From positions 1 through 64,000 of the forward strand of contig WBZZ01006957.1 of assembly GCA_019918135.1 (NCBI GenBank): a stretch of DNA of 64,000 nucleotides. The letters are read 5' to 3'. Below, in pieces: positions 20,079-28,822 of the stretch. The stretch's first letter is position 1; the number at the start of each line of letters is the position of its first letter. This DNA comes from Paulinella micropora. Its lineage: Eukaryota; Cercozoa; Imbricatea; Euglyphida; Paulinellidae. A program made the position numbers and the translations under genes. The notes under the pieces were generated by a model. The model searched no databases. It had not been told where the DNA came from and was given only the letters and a program-made list of their open reading frames with translations.

Positions 20079-21506
20079 ATGTCACGGAGAAAAAATCTAA
20101 AAAAGCTTACATTAGCCTGTCAGCCAAAAGCATCGGCACTGCAAGTCATGCTTCTTCTCGTGTGCTGTCTCTCCTCGGTCCTGGCCCACGCTAAGCTAGC
20201 CTTGACCGGCGATGCTATTACGTTCGGCAGCGCCAGTATTACGTATAGCACAGACGAGATGCTGCTGGTAGATGGTATCAGCGTGCGCGACCTGGCAGCC
20301 AAAGTAGTGGTGCTGAATGCGACCGTGGCCGCGCAAAGCAATCACATCCGCGAGCTCCAGGAAGTTATACACATGCAACAACTTCGGCTCGAGGAGCACG
20401 GTGCGCAACGGTCGCGAGTTCAGAACTTCACCCAGCAACTCGAACGACACTTCCAGGCGCGCGACAGACTAGAGTGGTCACTAGCAAAGAGCGCCGGCTA
20501 CTCTGGTTCAAGTTGGTATTCGCTAACCTACGGCAAAGGCCTGTTTGTTGCGGTCGGCTACTCAACTTGGCAGAACGAGTCAGTCATGACGTCGTCCGAC
20601 GGCCGTAACTGGACTATCCGCCGTACACCTGTCGGGCTGCATTATTGGAATGACGTGATGTTTGGCGGCGGCATGTTCGTGGCGGTGGGATACAAGGACG
20701 GCACCGGCAGCCACGACGGCGTCATGACGTCTCCGGACGGCCTAGTCTGGCAGCCGCGCGGGGTGGCGCGCACAGGGAGTTAGCAAGCCGTCGCGTTTGG
20801 TGCTGGCGTGTTTGTGGCCCTGGGCTCAGTGTCACTGGGCTTGAATTCTGCAGTTCCGGCCGCTATGTTTTCGATCGGCGGTCTATCTTGGAACGACGGC
20901 AGTCTGCCCGCAAACTTTGGTCTTTCTACCTACGGTCCTGTTAAGAAAATCGCTTACGGGCAAGGGCTGTTTGTGGCTGTTTTGCAAAAGGACGACTTTA
21001 ATGTCGGACACGAGAGACCTGGTGTATTCTTGACGTCTGCCGACGCCGGCAAAACGTGGCAGATGCTGACGGGCGGAGTCTACGACAACTATTGGTCAGC
21101 CATAACTTATGGTGGAGGCCTTTTTGTCGCAGTCACTACCTGTTATATGGACGGGCGGACCTGCGCCATGGCGTCCTCCGATGGTCTCAATTGGGCCTAC
21201 CAAGTGCCTAGCTACACCACCGGTAGTTACATTCGTGTCCAAGGCCTCAGTTATGGCGAGGATGGACTGTTTGTGGCAGTTAGTGCGGACGGCGATCGCG
21301 TACTGACCTCGCAGAACGGAATTGCATGGAAAGCACAGGCTATACCCGCCACAAACAATTGGAATGCTATCGCGTATGGCAATCGCTCCTTTGTGGCACT
21401 AGCCCATCGCGCTGATAAACCGGGCTCTGTGCTAGTGTCACTGTTGCGCGATCCTGGCGACAGTCTGTGCCTGCCTTCTCTAGAAACGTGCACACTCTCG
21501 CCCTGA
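20079..21506 (+). CDS. secreted BNR/sialidase-type repeat protein
   Basis: The first ATG (20079) begins a product with a basic N-terminus and a hydrophobic stretch at about residues 23-36 (VMLLLVCCLSSVLA), which fits a signal peptide. A coiled-coil region follows (about 75-130). The rest is built of repeats of the BNR/Asp-box type: WYSLTYGKGLFVAVGYS, VMTSSDGRNWTIRRT, WNDVMFGGGMFVAVG, VFLTSADAGKTWQML and ITYGGGLFVAV. Such repeats form beta-propellers that bind glycans. A secreted or membrane-exposed carbohydrate-binding role is likely; sialidase catalytic residues are not evident. The locus looks broken, with about one break. An AATAAA lies at 21728-21733. Confidence 0.7.
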
Positions 21507-21727
21507 CGCCCTGGCGAGCCAGTGTCAGAGCTCCGGACATCGTTTTCTTCTTCAGTCCCTCCCCTCCCTTAAGTAGCAGGTCCTTTTATAAAGAATCTTG
21601 TGCTTTGATCAAATCAGCGCTTTAGACAGCGACCGTGTTGTCTGAATCTTAAATCTGCACACGGCGGCAGCTCGTGCAAGACCGGCGTTTCCAGAGCTAG
21701 AGGTTATGCAATGCTTTGAGGAAGTTT

Positions 21728-21733
21728 AATAAA
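21728..21733 (+). terminator. poly(A) signal AATAAA after BNR gene
   Basis: TTTAATAAAAG lies about 220 bases after the end of the BNR-repeat gene with no other gene between. Confidence 0.5.
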
Positions 21734-21820
21734 AGTTTGACAAATTCAATGTGCTTTGGAACACTAAATGCCCCAACCAGCGGATTTTGTCTCAATCCAG
21801 ATGGGGTTTGGTCGCGACGG

Positions 21821-22186
21821 GGGGCTTGAGAGGTGAGCGGCCCCCAACCACCCTGTGTCGTTAGGTACATTCTTTTAAAACCCTTTTGAAACTAGCCGTT
21901 GACATGTACGCAAAAACACACTCTCAGGCAACTTGCGCTCCAGCAGGGGTCGGGCCAGCTCCAACAAAAGTTGGCCGCCTCAGAGTTTCTAACTCCGTGA
22001 AATATACCCTCCCTCCTCTCCCTCTCCCTCTCTCTCTCTTCTCTTTTTGTTCTGCTTATTCCTTTTCCTCTCTTCTTGAGATGGTTTTTTCAAATAACTA
22101 TTTATATAATAGGAAAGGTAAAGAAAAGGAGGGTAGGTGTACCTAACGACACGAGGGGTGTTGGCCCCGATCACCTCTCAGGCCCT
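21821..22186. mobile_element. MITE-like element with ~47-bp imperfect terminal inverted repeats
   Basis: The left arm, 21821-21868 (GGGGCTTGAGAGGTGAGCGG ... TGTGTCGTTAGGTAC), is matched in reverse by 22139-22186 (GTACCTAACGACACGAGGGG ... TCACCTCTCAGGCCC). The interior is about 270 bp and non-coding with CT-rich tracts. Further outward, GCAGGGGTCGGG-type sequence also recurs in inverted form. The shape is that of a small non-autonomous DNA transposon or a large hairpin; no target-site duplication was found by eye. Confidence 0.5.
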
Positions 22187-22447
22187 CACCTTGCCCTCAA
22201 ACCCCTGCTGGGGCAGACCCGACCCCTGCTCCTGCTGGGCTGACCCTGCCCCAACTGGGCTGACCCTAGCTGGAGCAGGCCCGACCTCTGCTCGGGGTAG
22301 GGATCGGGAGGGGGGGGAGGTGATATATTTTTTTTGTCGCTCTCTCCCCCCATCCCCTCTTTCTTGTCTTTCTTTAGACGCATTATCTATAAGGGCTTTT
22401 CATATCACTTTCTGGGCTTCTCCCTGCCCCTTCCCTCTCCCTCTCTT

Positions 22448-22520
22448 AGTTCTCAGTGCCAAGTGTAAGACAGTCTAGCTTTAATTCAGCGTATTCTTTT
22501 TCGCACTTTCTTGGCGCCCT
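22448..22520 (+). repeat. dispersed ~70-bp element, best plus-strand copy
   Basis: The sequence TTCTCAGTGCCAAGTGTAAG, ACAGTCTAGCTTTAATTCAG, then CGTATTCTTTTTCGCACTTT and CTTGGCGCC matches 29246-29318 on the other strand over its whole length, and 42475-42547 over most of it. Shorter matches occur elsewhere in the island. Confidence 0.8.
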
Positions 22521-22528
22521 CCCTAAGC

Positions 22529-22686
22529 TGCGGAACCTCTTTGACGGCAGCATGCGACTGGCGCCTAACATGACGACGCAAGTACTTTCCCGGCGAGTGT
22601 GCGACGTCGACGTCGTGGTGCCCGGGGCGTTGCCCACAGTCATTAAAGCTCAGGTGGCCCTGCTGAAGCAGCGGCGCCGCGCTTAG
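22529..22686 (+). pseudogene. fragment of the F-box-like gene at 37.5 kb
   Basis: The translation LRNLFDGSMRLAPNMTTQVL followed by SRRVCDV closely matches residues near the C-terminus of the 37516-38313 product (LRELFEGCMRMTHPKMKMQV, LSRQVCEV). Only this C-terminal piece is present, and it is placed directly after a dispersed element. Confidence 0.75.
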
Positions 22687-22770
22687 ATTACAGCTAAAAT
22701 CTGGTTTGCTTTAAATTTGCTGGTTGGCTAACAGTAGCTGTATTAGTCCAACAAATGCAATTTTCTTTTT

Positions 22771-24168
22771 TTATTCAACTTCGGGCACTGTATGTAAGAT
22801 AAGCCCAAGGCGGCGCAATCCGGCGGCAGCTTCTTGCGGGGACAATGTAGCTGTCTGGCGAGGGCGTGCTAGTGCTTGCTCTTCGTTGGCTATAGCATCT
22901 ACCTCCAAAGACAAGTCGTTTCTTGCATTCCCTTGGTAGTAGTACCAGCGATAATAAATGAGTACCAGCAGCATAATTGTGCATGTTGGAATGACTAGCA
23001 ATGAATAGAAACAAAGCTTGTGCAACGGTGCCACTGTGCACAGAGTTGTGTCAGAGGCCACGCCAATTCTTGACACGCTCGTGCTGACCCCTAATTTCCT
23101 GTTCGGTGTGATGCTGCCTGTTTGGGGGTGTTCCCCCAAGCTGAGCTGGGCTGTGGCAGCCTGTACAGCTGGGCTTGGCACCTTGCAATTTCCCGCGTCT
23201 GCTGCCGCCACACACGAGAAAACACAAGCCGACATGTACGCTGGGGTCGCCCGAGGGCTTAGCTCTGTTGTGGAAGAAGAGCCTCGATCGGTCTGCACGG
23301 CGCTGCCAGTTGGGCTAGTGCTGCCAGATACCGTCGCGGAATCAGTCGGGCTGGGAGTGCCAGATAGTGTCGTGGATGCAGTTAGACTAGTGCTGCCAGA
23401 TACTGTCTCGGAACCAGTCGAGCTGGTACTGCCGGATACTGTCGCAGAGCCAGTCGGGCTGGCGCTGCCTGATACCGTCGCAGAGCCAGTCGGGCTGGTA
23501 CTGCCAGATATTGTCCCTGATCCAGTTGGGCTGGCACTGCCAGATACTGTCCCTGATCCAGTTGGGCTGGCACTACTGGAGGATGTTGTAGAGCCCGTTG
23601 GGCTAACAGCGGCTGGACTCGGCGACGGCGTGGGGCTCGCGCTCTCAAAACAGGTATAATTGGCAGACTGTCTCGGCTGCAAAACTAATACATCAGTCAT
23701 GTACTTTCGTCGATCAACACGCACGGTGCGCCCGTTTGATATGTCTTCTGCAAGCGTTCCCACTTTTGCAACGAAGAAGACCTCGGCTTTGGCAGTATCG
23801 GGCGCATTCCAACAAACACGCACCCGGGGACACCGAGCAAACTGATCCGTGCTGCCCAAACAAGATGACTGACAGCAACCGTGTAGGGATCTGTCGGAAA
23901 TATAATTGTAGCCATTGTAGTCGTAGTATCCGCCGCAGCGTGCATAGCCTTCCTCAAAGTTGCCCGCCGGGTTTCCGCAGGCGTCCGAGGCTTGGATCAC
24001 AAAGTCATCTATGTAGGTCGGTGTCGTAGATGTACATAGATATTCGTGACAATGGCTTCCTTGCGAAGGCACGATTTCTTCAATTTCGAAATAGATTTGC
24101 TCCAGCGCGGAATACGCGGTTGTGTACCGGAACTTCTCTTGATCAGTATCAAAGCGAGACAAATTCAT
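22771..24168 (-). CDS. mucin-like type I membrane glycoprotein
   Basis: The minus-strand product has about 465 residues. The N-terminal 190 residues are Cys- and Tyr-rich (YARCGGYYDYNGYNYISDRS; LHGCCQSSCLGSTDQFARCP) and look extracellular. A Ser/Thr/Pro/Gly mucin-like region follows with some ten copies of a 12-residue unit of the form SGSxSPTGSxTV. A hydrophobic segment near residue 400 (LLVIPTCTIMLLVLIYY) should span the membrane, leaving a cytoplasmic tail of about 55 residues. The stop codon overlaps an AATAAA. No signal peptide precedes the Cys-rich region, and the gene's 5' end abuts the mosaic at 24190, so the true N-terminus seems lost. It is a likely surface or envelope protein, probably broken at its 5' end. 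Confidence 0.65.
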   Translation of the reverse strand: MNLSRFDTDQEKFRYTTAYSALEQIYFEIEEIVPSQGSHCHEYLCTSTTPTYIDDFVIQASDACGNPAGNFEEGYARCGGYYDYNGYNYISDRSLHGCCQSSCLGSTDQFARCPRVRVCWNAPDTAKAEVFFVAKVGTLAEDISNGRTVRVDRRKYMTDVLVLQPRQSANYTCFESASPTPSPSPAAVSPTGSTTSSSSASPTGSGTVSGSASPTGSGTISGSTSPTGSATVSGSASPTGSATVSGSTSSTGSETVSGSTSLTASTTLSGTPSPTDSATVSGSTSPTGSAVQTDRGSSSTTELSPRATPAYMSACVFSCVAAADAGNCKVPSPAVQAATAQLSLGEHPQTGSITPNRKLGVSTSVSRIGVASDTTLCTVAPLHKLCFYSLLVIPTCTIMLLVLIYYRWYYYQGNARNDLSLEVDAIANEEQALARPRQTATLSPQEAAAGLRRLGLILHTVPEVE

Positions 24169-24189
24169 ACTAGATTTCAAGAGTTGGCC

Positions 24190-24661
24190 TGAATACGTCT
24201 TTGCTGCGTAATGCTAGTGGCGCTTTCAGGGACGCAGGTGCGCTGGTGGGAGGCACCTCCTACTCTCAAACAGGGGGGGAGGCAGATTTAAATTTGTACA
24301 AAGCTTCTGTCTCTTTAGTCAAAATTAGCCTCGCTACGTTCGGCCGAGTCGCAGTTGGTGGTAGAGGGCGTAGCCATAGTCAGGAGTCACGGACGAATAG
24401 CTAGGCAAGGTCGGCGCGTTCTCGCCGTTAGGCCTGCGCGGCGCGGGCTTGAAGGCCGTGGCCTTGTTGCGTGGCTTGCGAGTGCAAAAACTCGCTGTAC
24501 AAATCGAAAATTACTCTGATTACAGCATTATTGATGTGCTGTCCAGCGCCGCTTCGGTCCAGGAGCTGGTTCCACTAGGCCAGTTCGACCTGCTTTGCAA
24601 AAAGCAAGGAAAGGAAGGTCTTAGACCTTTTGCCAAGCAGGTCGAACTTACTTCGGACTAA
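24190..24661 (+). pseudogene. mosaic of three gene/repeat fragments
   Basis: Three pieces are joined. 24190-24250 matches 11842-11902 of the DUF285 surface gene. 24272-24344 matches 27350-27420, the sequence just past the LRR gene at 26 kb (GGGGGAGGCAGATTTAAA ... AATTAGCCTCGCTAC). 24431-24580 matches two parts of that LRR gene (about 26292-26312 and 26382-26505), with the stretch between them missing. No single intact gene results. Confidence 0.8.
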
Positions 24662-25204
24662 GAACCCAAGGCAGAGATTGGGGCGCCGAAGCTACAAAAA
24701 GAATAAATACATGAAACCCCTTCCCTCTCCCTCTCCCTATGCTCTCAGATGGGGGGTGGTGGTGTCAGCCCGTGCACAATATACGACAGTGGCATGCGGG
24801 ACTGTAGACACTCGGTAGTTCTATTGAAATCTTCTTGTTGTTTTTTCGTCGTTATTAGCAGTTGATTGTAAAATGCGCTGGAGGTAAAGATACTAGGTTC
24901 CAACGCATTTCATTTACTTGTCATTTAGCATACTTAACGTAATACTATTGCAAGCAATAACATATTCTTGTTTGAGTGCGCGTTGGGGCACGAGAGGAAA
25001 ATCCCGTCGATTCGATTCGTCTGGTCGTCATCTGTGCACAAAGGCGAGGCCTTGTCTCTTTCCTGTGCCTTGCCCTTCACCAAATCCTTGATTAGTGCCA
25101 GCTGTGCGCAGGATTTGTAGAAATAGGAACAATATAAAAAGCGGGAAGAAAAAATTTGGAATGCGGGTACAAGAAAAAAATTAATAAAATCCTTGACAAA
25201 ATTT
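24662..25204. other. non-coding spacer
   Basis: I see no gene here. It has AT-rich sequence and TATA-like ATATAAAAAGCGGG near 25135, and is followed at about 25260 by CTATATAAAAGGG. Either could serve a plus-strand promoter, but no plus-strand gene start follows closely. Confidence 0.4.
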
Positions 25205-25680
25205 TTAAGACGCCGAAGCGCAACTTGTACCAGCAATGTCAAAGGTTTCGGGGCAACCTATATAAAAGGGAAAAAAAAATTGTTTTTGAAATGTGTTTGC
25301 GCATAGAACAAAAGGCGAGAGGTGGGGGGGGGGGGGAGGGTGAGGAAGAGGAACGGAGAGGGGCAGAGAACGAGGCGTCTCCCTTCCCTCCCTTGCGTTA
25401 ATCGTGAGGTCCTTGTCCACCTGGTACCTCAGGCACTCCAGCACGGGCACGACCGTCCGGCACACGGGACGTACGAGGGGGGAACAACAGGTCGATGATG
25501 GCTTCGTGCAAAAAAGCCCGAGCTTTGATGGTCGGGTTCGTGAACTGTTCCCCGAAAATACGCCGCAGTGTGAGGTAGTTCTGCGTCAGTTTCTGGTCGA
25601 CCGCCTCCTTCAGCGCGAAGTTTCCGACAGCATAACACCTGTTCTTATGTTCTGCTCTCCAGTGCTTTTTTCTGGCAACC
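25205..25680 (-). pseudogene. decayed minus-strand gene, family unknown
   Basis: Coding-like minus-strand sequence is present (FALKEAVDQKLTQNYLTL; PTIKARAFLHEAIIDLLF; VLECLRYQVDKDLTI), with regular hydrophobic spacing. It is spread over more than one frame, so the locus looks broken, with about one or two breaks. Its 3' end shares about 60 bp with 29380-29440, including the phrase read as REGRETPRSLP. No domain is recognised. Confidence 0.45.
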
Positions 25681-25783
25681 GCGATTGCAATACAAGTGCA
25701 GCTTGCAGCGCCCGCACGGCTTCAGAGGGAGGGGAAGAAGAAAAAAAGGGGGGGGGGGGGCGCCCCCCCCCCCCCCCGGGTTC

Positions 25784-25848
25784 TGTCTTGGCCACAAACT
25801 GCGTCTAAGTCATACGACGAGTGACTTCTCCAATGGGGCACCAAGAAA
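25784..25848 (+). repeat. copy of the Sel1-start dispersed element
   Basis: The sequence CACAAACTGCGTCTAAGTCA, TACGACGAGTGACTTCTCCA and ATGGGGCACC is a diverged copy of the element at 12849 and 39749. It follows a perfect-looking G-run/GCGCC/C-run hairpin at about 25748-25778. A reversed TTCAAGTGTAAGACTGTCG element lies at 25846-25880. Confidence 0.75.
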
Positions 25849-26082
25849 TAAAAAATCGACAGTCTTACACTTGAACTGAAACTTGCACGTACTTAGCCGC
25901 GCAGTGTAATCGATCGGAGCTGTCGGTAGCGCCCACGTGACGTACATGGTCATCTGCGCGTCGCATCCCGCCGAGACTCGCACACGCGTTTCCGCGCCCT
26001 GTCCTTCCTTGAGCTCGACGGAAAGGTAGCTATACCAATCTTAATACGGGTTTGGATGACCGCCATATGCATACTTTAGGGT

Positions 26083-27258
26083 ATGCGCGCCCTTCACCAG
26101 ACAGACTGGATCCTATGTCTGCCTGGGGACGTCTGGCAGCTCGTGCGAGATTTCGCGCCCGCTAGCATGGTGTCGCTGGCAGCGTCTTGCCGGCGGCTGC
26201 GGGCCCTGGTCCAGCAACCACAGTGGTGGCAGGGCTACAAACCACCAGCCGAGCTCGAGTTGGACCGGGCGGACCACGGCTATATAGTCCTGGGCCTGCG
26301 CGGCGCGGGCTTGACCAACTTCCACAGCGCCCTGGCGATCTCTGTGCACGGCAGAGGAACAGGCAGCACGATTTTCCTACGAAAGGCCGTGGCCTTGTTG
26401 CGTGGCTTGCGGCTGCAAAAACTCTCTGTACGAATCGACAAACACTTTGATCACGACATTGCTGAAGTGCTATCTAGCGCCGCCTCGGTCCGGGAGCTAG
26501 TGTTGGAGAATCTCAACCGCTTGGATGGCAGAGGGTTGGCAGCTGTGCAGGCGCCAGCGGCGCTCCAAAAACTGACCTTGTTTTCTGGGGATGCCTGGGC
26601 CGACGCCGATTTTGCCTACCTCCCCGGTGCTTTTGTGTCACTAGAGCACCTCCTGCCACTCACAGCGTTACAGCTCTGTGAATACACGGGGTTGACGAGC
26701 GCGGACCTGAGCATATTGCGGTCGTGTTTGTCGCTGCAAGAGCTGACGCTTTTTAAATGCACGGGCGTCGCCAGTGTAGACGCACTACAAGATGCCCCAT
26801 CGCTTCGCAAGCTGGAGCTTCTGTACTGGGCTGACATCACCAGCGTGCACTGGTTGGGCTGCATCCCGTCACTGCGTGAGCTGACGCTGCGGGAGTGCTC
26901 GCAGATCAACGACCTTGCGCCGCTGCAGCACTGTGTAGCGCTGCAGAAGCTGAGCCTCGGCAATTTTCACGGCATCGTCCGCCTGGACGAACTGCGACAG
27001 CTCCCGTCTTTACAAGAATTATCTCTCCAAAGATGCCGCCTAGAGAATGTCCGGGCGATGCGGCACTTCCCTGTGCTGCGCAGGGTGGACTTTGATTATT
27101 GCCATGACCTGGCACTGGCAGGGCTGATTCCACTGCCAGCCCCCGCCTCGTTGCACAGCTTTTTGGATTTACACGTTAACCACCGGCAGGTTGTCTACGA
27201 GTGTGCCGGAAGAAAGAGCAACTGGCCAGCAGAAGTAGACGCGGACGCCTTTTATTAA
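26083..27258 (+). CDS. F-box/leucine-rich-repeat protein
   Basis: The product has 391 residues from ATG 26083. An F-box-like motif sits at about residues 11-50 (LCLPGDVWQLVRDFAPASMV; SLAASCRRLRALV), matching the LP-x-x-V-W-x-x-V/I pattern and the conserved C-R-x-L end. From about residue 110 to 360 come roughly ten leucine-rich repeats of the cysteine-containing type (LQELTLFKCTGVASVDAL; LRELTLRECSQINDLAPL). F-box proteins recruit substrates to SCF ubiquitin ligases and the LRR solenoid usually binds the substrate. The frame is intact. Part of this gene is duplicated at 24431-24580 and a related start at 47461. An ATTAAA overlaps the stop codon. Confidence 0.85.
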   Translation: MRALHQTDWILCLPGDVWQLVRDFAPASMVSLAASCRRLRALVQQPQWWQGYKPPAELELDRADHGYIVLGLRGAGLTNFHSALAISVHGRGTGSTIFLRKAVALLRGLRLQKLSVRIDKHFDHDIAEVLSSAASVRELVLENLNRLDGRGLAAVQAPAALQKLTLFSGDAWADADFAYLPGAFVSLEHLLPLTALQLCEYTGLTSADLSILRSCLSLQELTLFKCTGVASVDALQDAPSLRKLELLYWADITSVHWLGCIPSLRELTLRECSQINDLAPLQHCVALQKLSLGNFHGIVRLDELRQLPSLQELSLQRCRLENVRAMRHFPVLRRVDFDYCHDLALAGLIPLPAPASLHSFLDLHVNHRQVVYECAGRKSNWPAEVDADAFY

Positions 27259-27558
27259 AATGTATTTCTTATCAATTTTTTTTAGTACTAGCACCACGCC
27301 CGAACGAACGGGGTCGCAGCTTCGCCAAGTTCACGATCTTCGGGATGGACGGGGGGAGGCAGATTTAAAATTGTACAAAGCTTCTGGCTTTTTAGTCAAA
27401 ATTAGCCTCGCTACATTCGGTCTGGGCAGTTCGTGCCCCGGCGCCGCCGAGGGCTGTAGTGGTGCGCTGGGTTGGTCCTCGCCGTCACGAACTTTGGCCC
27501 GTTTGGCCCGCACCGTTCTCCCCCACGGAACCGTAGCTGCGGATGCAGGGGTTGGGCA

Positions 27559-28119
27559 CTAGAACACCAAGCAAGCACGAGCCTGTTGCCAAGTGTCACT
27601 CCACCGCTGCAGCGCTAGGGGCAGAGCTGCAGGGCTAGAAAAGCCGGTGCGCTGGCTGTCGTCTAGCCCCGCTTGCAACTCGTGCTGCAACGGAGCTAGA
27701 CCCCCACAGTTCGCTATCCAAACACGCAGAGCTCGAGTCCATTGGAGGCTGTTGGCCTTGGCCCACAACGCCCCGCACTCTTGGCAGCCACACCACAACA
27801 CACACATGCTGTTGTCGTGCGAGAGGACATGGGCCAACAAGATAGCTGCGTGGGGCTTGGCACATGACTGCGTGGCGCGCGGCAGTAGTTCTTCTGTACC
27901 GCAGCAGCAGACTACATGGAGCCAGCGCGCCAAGCTAGCCGGGATTGGCAGGGCAGGGCTGCAACTCTGCCAGGTTAGCCTCAATTGACAGGTGCTGCTG
28001 CGCGCATGGCGCTCGCTCAGCCTAAACGCGGAACAGCGCGTGCCAGCCAGCAACGGAAGGCGGTGCTTTACGCACATGTTTTCTCCGCGCCCCCCACAGC
28101 CACAAACTCTGGCGGCCAT
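27559..28119 (-). CDS. cysteine-rich protein, unknown
   Basis: A minus-strand reading frame of about 186 residues starts at an ATG (28119). It is rich in Cys, His, Trp and Ala, with clusters VCGCGGRGENMCVKHR, WLHVVCCCGTEELLP and CVLWCGCQECGALW that could bind zinc, but no named zinc-finger pattern fits. Plus-strand frames overlap the same DNA, so the strand is chosen only on the amino-acid pattern. The upstream flank on this strand contains AATAAA-type sequence belonging to the next minus-strand gene. Confidence 0.4.
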   Translation of the reverse strand: MAARVCGCGGRGENMCVKHRLPLLAGTRCSAFRLSERHARSSTCQLRLTWQSCSPALPIPASLARWLHVVCCCGTEELLPRATQSCAKPHAAILLAHVLSHDNSMCVLWCGCQECGALWAKANSLQWTRALRVWIANCGGLAPLQHELQAGLDDSQRTGFSSPAALPLALQRWSDTWQQARACLVF

Positions 28120-28194
28120 CGTCACTTGTACCAAAATAAATAAACTTTTTTTTTTCTTTTTATTAAGCAGAGAAAAGCCCTACAACAACAACTA

Positions 28195-28476
28195 CTACCA
28201 GTGCCAGAAACAATACGCCACCCCCCCCCCCCTACCAAGCCGTGCAGACGGCCTGGCAGACGACGACGCTTGCTGTTCGGCAGGAGAGTCAGTAGGCTGC
28301 GCAGCTGTTGTGGAGGGGAAGGTTCGCGAGGGCGCATACTCGATTTCAAACGCGACGTTGCAATTACCAAAGTTTCGAGCGCGACAAGTAATTATGGGAT
28401 ACAGCGTAGAAGTAACGACAAAATCCCCCGGGGGTTTTTCCCGACATTGCATAACCCACTGCGTCGGTGTACTCAT
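28195..28476 (-). CDS. short secreted/membrane-like protein or remnant
   Basis: The minus-strand frame from ATG 28476 encodes about 94 residues: a Cys-containing beta-like part (WVMQCREKPPGDFVVTSTLY; CRARNFGNCNVAFEIEYAPS), then a Ser/Thr/Pro/Gln-rich stalk. It ends at a C/G homopolymer. A TAATAAAAAG poly(A)-type signal for this strand follows near 28158. The layout suggests the end of a surface protein gene. It looks broken or truncated, with about one break. Confidence 0.4.
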   Translation of the reverse strand: MSTPTQWVMQCREKPPGDFVVTSTLYPIITCRARNFGNCNVAFEIEYAPSRTFPSTTAAQPTDSPAEQQASSSARPSARLGRGGGVAYCFWHW

Positions 28477-28619
28477 ATTGGTGTACTTCGCCAGGCCTGA
28501 ACGAGCTGTTAGGCCAAATGTCACTAGTTCTCTTGTCAAGCTTTAATAAAAAGAATTTTACAATTCCTGGCGCGCGCTCCCTCTCCCTTGTTGAGACTCC
28601 GGCTGAACGAGTACATTTC

Positions 28620-28822
28620 TTTTTGGTACTTTCTTGATGGCGCTTTTAGCGAAGGCGGCTTGGCGGTCTGTGCATGTGATATGGTCGAAAAAGGCAGCGT
28701 TTCCAAGCTTTTCTGGCAATGCCGCATTTTCGGCCATATCATTCCAGGCGCACACATATGCAAATTTGGCGACAAATTTTGTGCAAAAAAAGAAGAGAGA
28801 AAGAGAAAGAGAAAAATCCTGT
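28620..28822 (+). repeat. dispersed ~190-bp repeat, copy A
   Basis: TTTTGGTACTTTCTTGATGG, then CGCTTTTAGCGAAGGCGGCT, TGGCGGTCTGTGCATGTGAT and a TATGGTCGAAAAAGGCAGCG-like palindromic part are shared with 39444-39605. The first 45 bases recur at 41664-41705. The central part carries TGATATGGCCGAAA and its inverse GGCCATATCA, and GCGCTTTTAGCG is itself a small palindrome. Confidence 0.85.

Noticed and set aside
20079-21506. Alternative genetic code or programmed stop readthrough to explain interrupted genes
   Set aside because: The interruptions I noticed do not share one codon or a common recoding signal, and intact genes in the island use all three stops normally. Decay or assembly noise is simpler.
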